Below are positions 27,722 through 38,389 of a stretch of DNA of 64,000 nucleotides, piece after piece (position 1 is the first letter of the stretch; each line of letters starts with the position of its first letter). The position numbers and the translations under genes were made by a program. Source of the DNA: CAVPJC01 sp963705155 (GTDB lineage Bacteria; Chloroflexota; Anaerolineae; Anaerolineales; UBA4823). The DNA is taken from the NCBI GenBank assembly GCA_963705155.1, contig CAVPJC010000001.1, positions 432,466-496,465 on the forward strand, in the 5' to 3' direction. The notes under the pieces are model-generated. The model ran no database searches and was not told the origin of the DNA. It saw only the letters and a program-made list of their open reading frames with translations.

Positions 27722-28575
27722 TACAGGATTTCGGAGAGTGTCAGCCGCCAGGAGTTTGCTAAAAACAGTCCGAAACGTACGTTGCAGGGTCGTGGTCTGT
27801 ACTCGGGAAGCGGGCCCTGTTGCAGACCGGCAGCCCGGTTGCCCACCTGGGAAATCCCCAGCACCTCCATATTCATATGCCGGGCTACGATAACATCCGG
27901 CACGGATGACATCCCCACCAGGTCGCCTCCCAGGCGATAAGCCATCATCGTCTCCGCAGGCGTATAGTAGGTTGGGCCGATATTGGCGACGTAAATTCCC
28001 TCCCACAGGTGGATATCTTGATTAGCCGCAATTCGTTCGGGCAATTGTACGCAGCCGCGGGCTGTAGGCGTCAGTCATATCTGGGAAGCGCGGCCCTATC
28101 TCATCATCATTGATCCCGACCAGGGGGTTGCCCCACAGCAGGTTGATATGGTCCTGGATCAGCATCAGATCTTCAACCCGGTAGAGCGGGTTGACTGAAC
28201 CGCCTCCATTGCATACCACCAGGATTGGCACACCCAGTTCGTGGAACACACGCACCGGAAAGGTGACCTCTTGCAGCGTATAGCCTTCGTAGATATGCAG
28301 CCTGCCCTGCATGACAAGCACAGGCTTGCCGTCCAAATTCCCATACACCAGCCTCCCGGCATGATAAGGAGCGGTGGATGTTTTAATCGAGGAATTTCGT
28401 GATATGGAATTACTTTTTCATGCTCAAAGGTGTTTGCGAAGCCGTTCTGACCGGTTCCTAACTCCACAACCGCCTTTGGAATACCCGGCAGACGGTCGCT
28501 CAAGAAGGCTGCTGCCTCCCGGCGTTTCTGGCGTTGGGTTTCAAGGGTTGCTTCACGTTCATTTGACGATAACAT
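27721..28575 (-). CDS. Purine nucleoside phosphorylase (PNP class II type), frameshifted
   Basis: About 285 residues. It starts MLSSNEREATLETQ at 28,575, with AAGGAG five bases upstream. Family marks are VVELGTGQNGFANTFE, VLVMQGRLHIYEGYTLQEVT (the phosphate/base-site HYEG-type motif), PILVVCNGGGSVNPLYRVED, GDLVGMSSVPDVIVARHM and MEVLGISQVGNRAAGL, the last close to the usual M-S-T-x-P-E-x-x-A-A-R-x and N-x-A-A-G motifs. Breaks fall near 28,340 and 28,040. Releases purine bases from nucleosides in the cytoplasm. It is the first enzyme gene after the ECF transporter genes and is coupled by TAATG to the next phosphorylase. Confidence 0.85.
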
Positions 28576-28651
28576 AGACGCTCCTTGGATCAACAACTCT
28601 CTGCTAAAACATCAAAGACAATCTTTTTCTGGTGGCGAGTATCGCGGCTCT

Positions 28652-29475
28652 TCATGCTTCCCACGACGGAACCCTCGTACTCACCCAATCCACCATCTTC
28701 GGAACGGTAATAGCCTCATGCGGGGCGCCAATGTCATGAGCGAGCTGCGCAATGGCAGACGGCTTGACATAGGTGGTCATCAGCACGTCGGGCTGGCTGA
28801 ATACCTGCCGCGGTCGGTCCATCCAGGATCACTTCTCCCTGGCGCATAACCACGGTGCGGTCGAAAAACTCCGCCACAAAATCCATATCATGGGTAATTG
28901 TCACAACCGTTTTGCCCGAAGCCAGCAGTGCGCTCACAATCTGACCGAGTTGGCGAACGCCCATTTGATCTTGTGCGGTGGTTGGCTCATCTAACACAAT
29001 AACTGATGGCCGGATAGCCAGGATCGAGGCCAGGCAGAGCAGCTTGCGCTCGGTGATGGTGAGATCGTAGGGATGCAACTCCTGGTATTTGTCGAGATGC
29101 ACCAGCTCTAAAACTTCTTGCACACGGGATTTGATTTCAGTCTCTGAGCATCCCATGTTGCGCGGGCCAAAAGCAACTTCGTCGTAAACCCGGGTGGAGA
29201 AGATCTGGTCATCGGGGTTCTGAAAGACCAACCCCACGGTAGCGGCAAGCTCGGACGGCTCTTTGTCGCCGGTAGGCTCGCCATTTACGAGCATCCGCCC
29301 GGAGGCCGGCTTGAGCAAACCGTTCATATGCTTGACCAGCGTGGTTTTCCCCGAGCCGTTGCGGCCAATGATCCCTACCAAATTTGCCCGGCTCAATCGA
29401 CAAAGTGACGCCGTTTAAAGCCTTCACACCCCCCGGGTAAATATAGTGAAGGTCCTCGGCCATTAAGATTGCCAT
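28652..29475 (-). CDS. ecfA2: ECF transporter ATPase A2-type, frameshifted
   Basis: One of two energizing ATPases of an energy-coupling-factor vitamin/nucleoside-type importer, about 273 residues. It starts MAILMAEDLHYIYPGGVKAL. Walker A is GIIGRNGSGKTT, the Q-loop VGLVFQNPDDQIF and Walker B SVIVLDEPTTAQD. The signature motif is unusual (LTITERKLLCLASIL instead of LSGGQ), so this site may be degenerate. Breaks lie near 29,390 and 28,800, and the end is MVDWVSTRVPSWEA. It follows ecfA1 by 29 bp. Confidence 0.82.
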
Positions 29476-29504
29476 CCAACACCTTCCGGAGGCCAACCTG
29501 CGCC

Positions 29505-30339
29505 TCAGACAATGACAGCGGATAAGATCCATTCCAAATCCCACGCTCGCTCAGGCGGAAAGCCAGCTCCGAGTAGCGTGGCGGCAGAATACCGAAGGAT
29601 TTCCAGGTCTGGCCGGGTGAGCACTTCGCCGCGGTGTTCCGACCAATTGGATACAGCCATCTTTAAGAACGACGACTCGCGTCGCCAGGTTTGCGATTGC
29701 GTCAATCTTATGCTCAGCGAGAATAATGGTGATCCCTTGCTGGTGAAGCCGCCGGATCACATCGAGCACTTCGTCTGTCCCAACCGGGTCTAGCTGCGAG
29801 GTTGGCTCATCCATCACCAGGATGCTCGGTCGCATGGCAAGTACTGAGGCGATCGCGACACGTTGCTGTTGGCCTCCAGAGAGCTGAAAAGGCGCCCGTT
29901 GGGCCAATTCGCGAATATCCGTGTCGTCAAGCGCCTGTTCAATGCGGGCGATCGAATCCTGGCGCAACAAACCCAGGTTTTCTGGCCCTATGGCCACTTC
30001 GTCGTACACGGTGCTCGCCGCGCCGGTAATCTGGTCAAATGGGTTCTGGAAGACTACGCCCACCTCTGCTACTAAATCCGTCACCTCCAGGTCTGTTGTG
30101 CGCCGGCCGTTGACGATTACCTCGCCGCGCATCTTTCCCTTGAAGAAGTGTGAAATCAGCCCATTCATTAGCAGGCACAGCGTAGATTTCCCGGAGCCAT
30201 TCTGCCCCAGGATCACCAGCAGCTCGCCGTCCTGCACATCCAGGTCTATGTGCGAAAGCGCCCAACCTCCTCGGGCCGAGTCCACACGTTCATCTGCTGT
30301 TGGGTATCGATAAGAGACATCTTTGATTTGAATTCCCAT
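29505..30339 (-). CDS. ecfA1: ECF transporter ATPase A1-type, frameshifted near 3' end
   Basis: The second ATPase of the ECF importer, about 277 residues. Walker A is ILGQNGSGKSTLC (about 37-49), the Q-loop VGVVFQNPFDQITGAAST, the signature FQLSGGQQQRVAIASVLAM and Walker B SILVMDEPTSQLDPVG, so all catalytic motifs are intact. A frameshift near 29,610 moves the last 30 residues to VLTRPDLEILRYSAATLLGA, a normal EcfA tail. It starts 27 bp after ecfT. The pair of distinct ATPases is typical of group II ECF systems. Confidence 0.9.
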
Positions 30340-30366
30340 ATAGTTCTCGCTTTCCTTTGTTGCACT

Positions 30367-31153
30367 TCAGCGGACAATCCGGAAATAAATCGACGCGGCC
30401 AGGACAATAAAGGCAGCGATCATGATGCCGCGCCGCAAGTACCTGTCACGCACAGTGTCAGCCACTTCTCGGATGTAGATCCGCTTGTTGGTGAGATTAA
30501 AACCGCGGACTTCCAGCGCCATCGCTCGAATTTCCAGAGATGCAAAACTTCCCATGACAACCGGCGACATCAGCGGCAGGTAAGATTTGAGGCGCTTTAT
30601 CACACTGCCTTTAAGGCTTAATCCCCGAGAGCGTTGGGCGTCGAGGATACGTTCAGCAGTCTGCTGGATATAAGGGATCAGTTGAAGGGTGGCTAAAACC
30701 AGATAGCCAACTTTCGGGGAAACGCCGCGTTGACCCAGTGAAATCATAAGAGTCGCGCGGGTGAATCACCAGCACCATCATGAAGTAGGCGCTGAGGATT
30801 GCTGATAGCCGAGAGACAATCATTGATGCAAACATAAATCCTTCCTGCCGGATAGCCAGGGGGCCAAGATGGAACAGGATGGTTTTCGAGCCGGGGTAAA
30901 AGAGTGAGTCTATCACGAACATCATGACAACGATCGGTGTAGTGACGCGCAGAAACATCCAGCTAAATTCGCGCAGTACACCTGCTTTGATCACCAGGAT
31001 CAAATTAAATGCAAAGATCACCAGCAGCCATCCAATTTGCCCGACCCCAATTCCCAGCAGCGTGACTGCTAATGTATAGGTAAGTATCGTGATGGGGTTG
31101 AGTTTGTGGATGAAAAAGTCGCCAGCAACGTAAGCTAAAGCGCTTTTACGCAT
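30367..31153 (-). CDS. ecfT: ECF transporter transmembrane protein EcfT, frameshifted
   Basis: The coupling membrane subunit of the ECF importer, about 262 residues and five to six helices. The second half has the coupling-helix Ala-Arg-Gly-type motifs: AQRSRGLSLKG and MALEVRGFNLTNKR. The first half ends in MMVLVIHPRDSYDF and continues after a shift near 30,745 as DLMISLGQRGVSPKVGYLVL. It lies between the S-component gene and ecfA1 in the same operon, so the module is complete and dedicated rather than shared. Confidence 0.87.
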
Positions 31154-31224
31154 GGGTTACTCCAAGTTGTGAGAAAAGGTAAGCGAGGGGAACCAGTGAC
31201 AATTCCCCTCGCGACGACAGGTCC

Positions 31225-31879
31225 TCACCGAACGGGCGCCGCCACCGGTTCGGTGATTTCTTCCTTCGTTTCACCCAAGACCGTGAACGGAGCCCGGCTG
31301 AACCGGTATAATGTGCGCTTTGGCAGCGCCTTTATGATGAGAAAGGCAATGATCGCCGAGAGCACTTTATCTGAGCCATCAACCAGCAGGCTGGTGGTCA
31401 CTACAGATTGCCAGATGTTGGTACCCGTTGCCATGAGGAATGCGGTAAATGCACTGGAAGCGCCGGTGCTGATGCCGCCAAACATGAGTACCACAATGGG
31501 AGCGCCGATGGGAATATCCACCAGTTTCCCAACGAAGCCGGATATAGCAGCTTTCCAGATCGTGCGGTAGTATCCCTTTCCGGCCATGAAGCCTGCCACA
31601 AGCCCATGCGCGCCATTGACAATGGCAAAAGCCAGGGCAGTCGGGCCTTCAATCGTGAAGGAGGCCACCACGTTGGTCAGAATGCCAGTGGCAAATCCTA
31701 CCCACGGCCCAGCAACGACACCTGCAATCATCGTGCCGATCACGTTCAGCCAAAAGAGGCAGACGCAGCGACTGGGTAAAAAACTGTCCGACAATGTTGA
31801 TGCCAACGCACAAGGGGATCATCACGAGAGCCGTGGTGTTGAAATCCTCTTTCAGTTGTTGAGAAAACGTCTTCTTCAT
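31225..31879 (-). CDS. ECF transporter substrate-binding S component, frameshifted
   Basis: A membrane protein of about 217 residues with six predicted helices, the substrate-specificity subunit of the ECF importer. It starts MKKTFSQQLKEDFNTTALVM, with GGAG upstream. A shift near 31,755 joins it to FWLNVIGTMIAGVVAGPWVG. The loop after helix 2 (GPWVGFATGILTNVVASF) resembles S components of the riboflavin/HMP/CD3073-like type. Its location directly before nucleoside phosphorylase genes suggests a nucleoside or base as substrate, which is inference only. It lies between MFS and ecfT genes on one strand. Confidence 0.8.
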
Positions 31880-31952
31880 TTTAGGTCTCCAATGAAAAAA
31901 ATGCACTTGGCAGAGTCGTTACCACATTGGCTTCCGGCCAAACGTTGGGGAA

Positions 31953-33150
31953 TTAATCACCTCCTTCCAACCCTTGAATTTGCTTGCCCTCCTGAGCAGA
32001 TCTCAAAAATAACAACAAACATCCAACGATAAGAAGAACGCCAGCCAGCAAGAAATAGATCAAACGGATCGACCCGGTCTGGTCGATCACCACACCTAAG
32101 AGAAACGGAGCGACCAAAATCCCAAGGGCTTTATTTTGCTGGAACAGGCTAAGCCGCAGGCCACACGTGCTCCGGGCTGCCAGCGTGCATGGCATCATGG
32201 TCAAAGACGGTCAACCAGTAGCCCAGCGCTACACCAGTGGCAATCAGACCGGTAGCAGACATCCACGGGACCGGTGCATATCCGAGCAGCGCCAGCCCGA
32301 TGATTGCAAGGAGGCCCAGCCACCCGAGTGTGCGGGTAGGGATCTCTTGGTGTTCACCATGTTTGCCAGCGAGGGCAGCCCCAACGGCCATCGCAAGAGG
32401 GGCGATCGCCAGCATGATACCAATTTTCCGGCTGTCAAAGCCGAACAGGCTGGATGAATACGATCCAAGGAAAGTGTGGATCGACACCAGGGTGCCCATT
32501 ACCAGGGCCGCGCCCAGGTAGCTGAAATGGAACTGGAATCTCTCTCGCACATTCGGTTGAGCCTGGCTTGGGCTTTCCGGTGGGCTCTTGAGATTGGGGA
32601 TGATGACTGCAGCCAGAGCGAGGGCGAGTAGCGCAAAGACTGTGCTTGCCAGGAATGGTAGCTCGAGAGCGATGGCTGCCAGCGTTCCTCCCACAACTGG
32701 AGCCAGAACCGACCCCAGGCTGGTGACAAATTCCATCCATCCCAGCACTCGCTGACGGCTGCTCGCAGGGAATTTCTGGTGGATGATGGCGAGATAATGT
32801 GGAAACGCGCCAAGCTCGCCGAGACCCGATAAGCTGCGCCCCACCAGTACCAGAAAATAACCTCCCCAGCCTAGCCACAGAACGGATGCAACCAGCAGGC
32901 CACCTAACGCATAAGCCAGCAACCCTAGAATGATGACCGACTTCCTGTTCACACGGTCGGAAACCCATCCCACCACAGGCTGGAGGCTCAGGCTTACCAG
33001 AGCCGGCAGCGAGGCCATTAAGCTGAGCTGTGCCACGCTAAGGTGGAACTTCTCCTGCAACCCGGGAAGAGCCGGGAAAATGACGGTCCCCATGAGCGTA
33101 GAGTTAAAGCCCAGGAAGAGTAAGAAGACACTAAGCGGGGTAGACAGGAT
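31953..33150 (-). CDS. MFS transporter in the nucleoside operon, frameshifted
   Basis: A facilitator of about 395 residues with 12 helices. It begins around SILSTPLSVFLLFLGFNSTL. The helix 2-3 loop GWVSDRVNRKSVIILGLLAY is the MFS signature. It ends LAGVLLIVGCLLLFLRSAQE after a break near 32,170. The precise start is unclear because the start region overlaps the frameshifted end of the LacI gene. Together with the downstream ECF module it gives the operon two transport routes, possibly one for uptake and one for export of released bases. Confidence 0.78.
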
Positions 33151-33157
33151 CGACTTG

Positions 33158-34163
33158 TTACCGGGTTGGGCAGGTTGACTTCGCGGATGACGAGTTCGAC
33201 ATTTAAGACCTCGATGCTGCATTTTCGTTGAGGTTTTGCGATGCGCTTGATCAGGGCTTGCGCTGCACATCTTCCTAATTTGTAGATCGGGACATGGATC
33301 GTCGTAATCCTGGGTGAAAAACAAGCACTCATCGGCAGGTCTTCGCAACCAACTACCGAGATATCTTCCGGCACCCGCCAGCCATTTGTTACCAGCTCGC
33401 CCACTGCTCCATATACCATCATATCGCTGGAGAAGAATACAGCAGTCGGCGGGTCCGGCAGGCCTATGAGTTGCTTTGCCATTTCAACCCCGCATTCCAG
33501 CTTGAAATTGCCGTTCAGGATATACTCGTTCGGCAGGGGAATGTGGTGGGCGGAAAGAGTGTCTACAAATCCCCGGAATCTCTCTCGTCCGGTGATTGTT
33601 TTCATCAAGCCGGTCACGATCGCTATTTTGCGGTGGCCAAATTTGATCAGGTGCTCGGCTGCCAGACGAGAAGCAGCCAGGTTATCGACCATGATCGAGT
33701 CGATAAACGGGCTGTCCGACTCGCGCTCGATATAGACGGTGGGGGTTTGGGTTTCGGGCAGGATATCGACCACTTCGGAAACGGAGGCGGCCTCGCTCAT
33801 AATAATCAGCCCGTCTGCGTGCCCCTGGTTGACCAGCGAGCGGATAGAATATTCGAGCGACTCCTGCTCATCCGTGTTATACAGAGCGATACTGAGCTGC
33901 TTGTGGTTGAGTTCGTTCGAGCATCCGCTGGCGATATAGCTGAAATAGGGGTTGGTAATATCGGGGATGATCAGACCAACGATTCCGGAGCGCCCGGTGA
34001 CCAAACCTCTGGCAATCGGATTGGGAAGGAAGTGCAGTTCTTTGGCTACAGCTTGCACTCGTTCTAGGGTTTCAGGCCTCAGCGAGTCCGGCTGGTTGAA
34101 AGCACGTGACACAGTAGCTTTCGAAACACCTGCTCGTTTGGCTACATCCAGGATATTGGCCAT
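33158..34163 (-). CDS. LacI-family transcriptional regulator
   Basis: About 335 residues. It starts MANILDVAKRAGVSKATVSR at 34,163. The helix-turn-helix (ILDVAKRAGVSKATVSRAFN) and hinge helix (LHFLPNPIARGLVTGRSGIV) are intact. The sugar/nucleoside-binding core follows (GLIIPDITNPYFSYIASGCS). A 1-base error near 33,183 hides the end; corrected, it ends ELVIRE-STCPTR at 33,158, as LacI proteins do. It leads the 10-kb operon and has two LacI-type operators between its promoter and start, so it very likely represses itself and the transport/phosphorylase genes. A nucleoside or ribose compound is a plausible inducer, as with CytR or RbsR. Confidence 0.9.
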
Positions 34164-34178
34164 AATCCCTACGTATAT

Positions 34179-34236
34179 GAAAACGGTTTCTGAAATCGGT
34201 TTCATTTATAATATATCAATCATTTCTCCATGTCAA
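34179..34236 (-). promoter_or_regulatory. LacI operon promoter with tandem LacI operators
   Basis: On the minus strand TTGACA (34,231-34,236), 17 bases, then TATTAT (34,208-34,213). Directly downstream are two LacI-family half-palindromic sites, GAAAACGGTTTC (34,179-34,190) and GAAATCGGTTTC (34,192-34,203), 13 bp apart. A dimer on each would lie on the same helix face shift and block transcription. Confidence 0.85.
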
Positions 34237-34289
34237 TAATTAAAAAAATTTAAATACATTACATCAAATAATTACGGGGAAGGTGCAGC

Positions 34290-34682
34290 ATGGATAAAAT
34301 CCTATTGAACAATCTGCGATTTTTTGGGATATTGGGCGTAAACCCCGATGAGCGTATCAACCCTCAGAGAATATTGGTAAGCCTGGTAGTGTTCACTGAT
34401 ATCCACCGCCCTGGTCTGACCGACGATATATCCGACGCGGTCAACTATGCCGAGCTGGCAGATAAGCTGAAGGAATTCGTCGAAACCTCATATTTCTTCA
34501 CTGTCGAGGCTTTATCAACGAACATCGCTGACCTTGTATTAGCCCAACCGGGGGTGTCTGGAGTGCGTGTGCGCGTGGAGAAGCCAGACGCCATCTCGTT
34601 TGCGGGATCTGTAGGCGTAGAAATTAACCGCTGGCAAGGCAGCTTGCTGCAAGCACCCTTATCGGATGAGATTGAATGCTAA
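34290..34682 (+). CDS. folB: Dihydroneopterin aldolase
   Basis: Converts 7,8-dihydroneopterin to 6-hydroxymethyl-dihydropterin and glycolaldehyde in folate synthesis. 130 residues, normal length. Conserved marks are LRFFGILGVNPDERINPQRI (pterin-binding N-terminus), SDAVNYAELADKLKEFVETS, FFTVEALSTNIADLVL and VRVRVEKPDAISFAGSVGVE, which includes the catalytic lysine region. It is divergent from the LacI operon and convergent with the M1 peptidase gene (24-bp gap). No other folate genes are near. Confidence 0.92.
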   Translation: MDKILLNNLRFFGILGVNPDERINPQRILVSLVVFTDIHRPGLTDDISDAVNYAELADKLKEFVETSYFFTVEALSTNIADLVLAQPGVSGVRVRVEKPDAISFAGSVGVEINRWQGSLLQAPLSDEIEC

Positions 34683-34705
34683 GCGCCCAGACCCCAGAAG
34701 GTACC

Positions 34706-36192
34706 TTATGGATTGGAAAAATATTCGGACAGCAACGGAGTCAGATCGACCTGGGTATGCTCTCTCAGCAGAGAGAAGAAGGTCTCGTTGTAGCAATTCT
34801 ACCGGATTGGCTCGCGACATAATCCTGGATAAATGCGAAAAAGGCCGGGTCGCCTGTCAGCGTCCGTAGATCTTCCAGGAAGAGCGCCCCGTTGAGATAG
34901 ATGGCATCCCGGTAGGCGCGGTAACCGGACGGATTGTAGATACTGCCGTCTACAGGGCCCTGCGGGGCGTAATACTTGATGCGATATTCCCACCACCATG
35001 CCAGTGCATCAGGATAAGCGCGTTCGAAAAACAAGCGCTCGCTGTAGGTGCACAGGGCCTCATCCAGCCAGGGCTGCAGGGCCTGGTCATTTCCCACCTG
35101 GGCGTAAAACCACTGGTGGGCAGTCTCGTGAACGGCGATTGCCACCAGGTATTCCCCCGGCGTTCCCTGGTACAGGTTGTAAAACCCGTTGCTGAGGAAA
35201 TACAACCCATCGTATTCCATTCCGTCCAGAAAATCGGCTTCAACCACGCTCAGCAGTTGGCGCGGGTAAGGGCTAAACAATTCATTGTAAATTGCCAGCG
35301 ATTTGGCGGTGGCATCCAGCACGGCCTGCCCTGCCGCCCGGTGCACCGGGAAGGTATAACTCATGATGGTGACATCGCCTACGGTGGTTGTGGCAACCTC
35401 ATATTCGGGGCTGACCGAAAAAACAAAATTACGGGCAGCTTCATGCTCGTAACGGCGCCAGTCATCTTCGATGCGAGCCGGCGTGCTGGCTGCGATGGTG
35501 AGATCGGGGCGGGAATTGGTCAGGCTGATGTTGACGGTGTAGTCTGAAATTTCGTAAACCAGATGCTCGCCAAAAAAGCCGGCTTGATGGGCCAGCCAGC
35601 CTTCCCCGGCACGATACGGCGGAATGAAAGGATACCAATCCACCAGGTTGGTCTGGCGGGCGGTATAACCGAAGGGGATCGGCCGGACTTCAACTGATGC
35701 TGTGGGAGAAGGGAGCTGCAGGGCGAAAGAGACGCCGATCTTCAGGCTGTCGCCGGGTAACAGCGAAGTAACCAGAGGCAGGCGCAGCCTCCCGGTTTCA
35801 ACCGTCATATTTTGCACGGTTGTGCCGTCCTGCCAGGTCAGGCTTTTGAGGGTAAAAACCCCCGGGTAATACAGCGCGTCTACCATGAGCAGCAATTCGT
35901 TGAGTGCATCTCCTGTATGATTGGTGTAGGCGATCTGTTCATCCACCTGCAGGTAGTGCAGGTCGTAATCCAAAACTGCCGTCAGGGTGTAATGGGTGCG
36001 CGGGACAATGCTTTCCCCGGGGGAGGGTTCAGGTGGATGCGTGGAAGCGGGCGGGCCGGGTTGATTTGTGGCGGTCGCAAAGGCAGTTGCCGCTGGTATG
36101 GGAGCGGGCAGGGCTGTCGGGACGGCGGCCGGCGCCTGGCTTCCGCAGCCGGCCAGGTACAGCAGGAAAATCACACTGAGCGCAATCAACAT
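34706..36192 (-). CDS. M1-family metallopeptidase lipoprotein, 3' frameshift
   Basis: A surface-anchored zinc aminopeptidase-like protein of about 495 residues. The signal peptide MLIALSVIFLLYLAGC ends in a lipobox and is followed by a Pro/Ala/Thr-rich linker to about residue 65. The zinc site HETAHQW starts near residue 355, and the third ligand lies in LDEALCTYSE about 20 residues later, as in M1 enzymes. The N-terminal beta domain precedes it. A shift near 34,800 changes the last 30 codons; corrected, it ends LTPLLSEYFSNP at 34,706. The usual GAMEN exopeptidase motif appears as GMEYDG, so substrate binding may differ. Confidence 0.85.
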
Positions 36193-36221
36193 CGCCCGGC
36201 GCGAGGGGGGGGAAATTCCGT

Positions 36222-38274
36222 TTATGCGCTCATCTCCTCGCGCACTTTCTGGTACAGGGCTTCAGCTTTAAGCTCGTTGAGGGTGTAGCAGGGTGCATCC
36301 AGGTGCTCGGCCAGGGTCTGCGCCAATCCCTGGTCAAAGGCGGCGTGTTCCATATTGATCACCACGCTGCGGATCTCTTCTTCAGCGATTTGCTCGGCGA
36401 TGCGGTGGGCTTCTTCCTGGGGGGGCAGGTGACCCATGGAAACGTTCCCCGCCCCATCTGTAAGCAGGATAATGAGCGGCATGACGTCCGGGTGAACCAT
36501 GCGCTCTTTCTGCACCACCTGCTGGGCAAGGAACAACCCTGCGGAAAGGGGCGTCTTACCGCCCACCGGGATATCCGCCAGGGCGCGCTGCGCCAGTTGC
36601 ACCGAGTTGGTGGGCGGCAGCACCAGCGTGGAGCGATCCTTTTGAAAGACCACCAGGCCCACACGGTCGCGGCGCTGGTAGGCGTCGGTAAGCAACGACA
36701 GGATGGCGCCCTTGGTGGCCGCCATGCGCTCGGCAACCGCCATCGACCAGGATGCATCCACCACAAAGAGCACCAGGTTGGCAGTTTTTTTGATGCGGAT
36801 CTTGCGCTGGTAATCGTTGGATCGAATAGCGAAGGCAACGCGCTTGCGCTGCTCGGTGCGCTGTTTTTGGAAGGGAGCCGCTGCCCGCAGTGTGGCGTCG
36901 AAGGCCAGGTCATCCACTTTCCCCGGTGAAGGCCGGGCCTGGATGTAGCGCCCGCGCTTGCGCTCGGTGTGGGTGCGCGAGCGCCGTCCGGCATGCCGGC
37001 GGCTCATTTTATCCAGCGGGTTTTCAATTTTACGCGGTATAAATGCCTGCCCCACCTGAACTTTTTGCCCGCCATCCCACCAGTTTGCGCTGCCGCTGTC
37101 AAAGACGTTTTGCGGAGCCGGATCAGACGGAGCTTTTTTAGGGTCTTGTTCGACCGCCTCGTCAACCGCGCTATCTACCGCTTTTTTTTTCCTGGTTCGA
37201 CGGGTCTTTCTGGGGTGTGGGTTCAGGCTCGCCCGCACTGGATGCCGCTCCCTGCAGCTGCTCGATGCGCTCCTGCAGATCTTCCATGCTCATTTCGGCC
37301 TGATGGAAAGGACCGCGTTTGATACGGTGCGGTAAAGCCAGCTCGGCGGCCAGGGCGATATCCCGGTCGGTAATCGCCTGCCGGCCTTCAAAGGCGGCGT
37401 GAGCCCGGGCGGTTTTCAAGATCACCAGGTCAGACCGATGCCCATCCACATTCAGTGAGGCGCTGAGAGCCGCAATCGAGAGCATATCGCGGCGGGTGTA
37501 GCTGACATCGTCCACCAGAGTGCGGCCCTGCTCGATCTGGCGCGTGAGCTCCTGCTCTCTGGGGATCCAGGTCTGGCGAAAGTTCTCGGCGTCGCTTTCA
37601 AAGCCCAGGTTGCGCTCCATGATCAAGACACGCTCACGTGCATCGCGGATGCCGTGGATTTCCACCGAAAGGGCAAAGCGGTCCAGCAGTTGGGGACGCA
37701 GGTCGCCTTCTTCGGGGTTCATTGTGCCCACAAGTATGAAGCGCGCCGGATGGGAGAAGGAAATGCCCTCCCGTTCGACGATGTTCATGCCCATCGCCGC
37801 CGAATCCAACAGCAAATCGACAACATGATCGTCCAGCAGGTTAACTTCGTCAATATACAGCAGGCCGCGATTAGCCGCCGCCAGCACACCGGCGTCGAAA
37901 TGGCGTTCACCTTTCTGGATGGCTTTTTCGATATCCAGCGTGCCCACCACACGGTCTTCGGTTGCCGAGACCGGCAGGTTCACAAAAGCTGTCGTGCGCA
38001 TTTCCATCGGCAGCGTTTCACCGCCTGCAGAACGCTCCCGGCACTCGGTGCACCAGGTGGCGGGGCGGTCAGGATCGCAGCCGAAACGGCAGTTGCGCAC
38101 CACCGCTACTTGAGGCAGCAGGGCTGCCAGGGCGCGGGCAGCCGTGGATTTTGCGGTACCCCGCTCACCTCGGATGAGCACCCCGCCAATGCGGGGATCT
38201 ACGGCATTCAAAACCAGCGCACGTTTCATGCGCTCCTGTCCAACAATGGCTGTAAATGGGTAAATAGGCGGCAT
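36222..38274 (-). CDS. Fused magnesium-chelatase-type AAA+ and VWA protein, A-run frameshift
   Basis: About 683 residues when joined. The N-terminal ATPase (ChlI/BchI-like) has Walker A GERGTAKST, the insert TWCTECRERSAGGETLPMEM, Walker B GLLYIDEVNLLDDHVVDLLL and the sensor loop GTMNPEEGDLRPQLLDRFAL. The acidic linker breaks at a run of nine A (minus strand, near 37,185). The second half is a VWA domain with the MIDAS DASWS motif (VVDASWSMAVAERM). This matches the fused ChlI-ChlD layout of putative cobalto- or magnesium chelatases. No chlorophyll or cobalamin genes are near, so the metal target is unknown. The break is most simply a homopolymer error. Confidence 0.88.
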
Positions 38275-38323
38275 TTTTTCCCTCAGTTGCGATTATAACC
38301 GAGTCCTAATCTTATCATAAAGG

Positions 38324-38352
38324 TTGCCAACTTACCTTATCCGCTTTATAAT
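38324..38352 (+). promoter_or_regulatory. Promoter of the S1-domain protein gene
   Basis: TTGCCA (38,324-38,329), 17 bases, TATAAT (38,347-38,352). The -10 is exact. It lies about 37 bp upstream of the chosen start and is divergent from the chelatase gene. Confidence 0.8.
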
Positions 38353-38389
38353 GTACACTATCTCAATCCGCATTGGAGTAAGTAATTAT

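Noticed and set aside
32435..32968. 177-residue minus-strand frame inside the MFS gene
   Set aside because: It overlaps an MFS frame with good helices in another phase and has no motif of its own.
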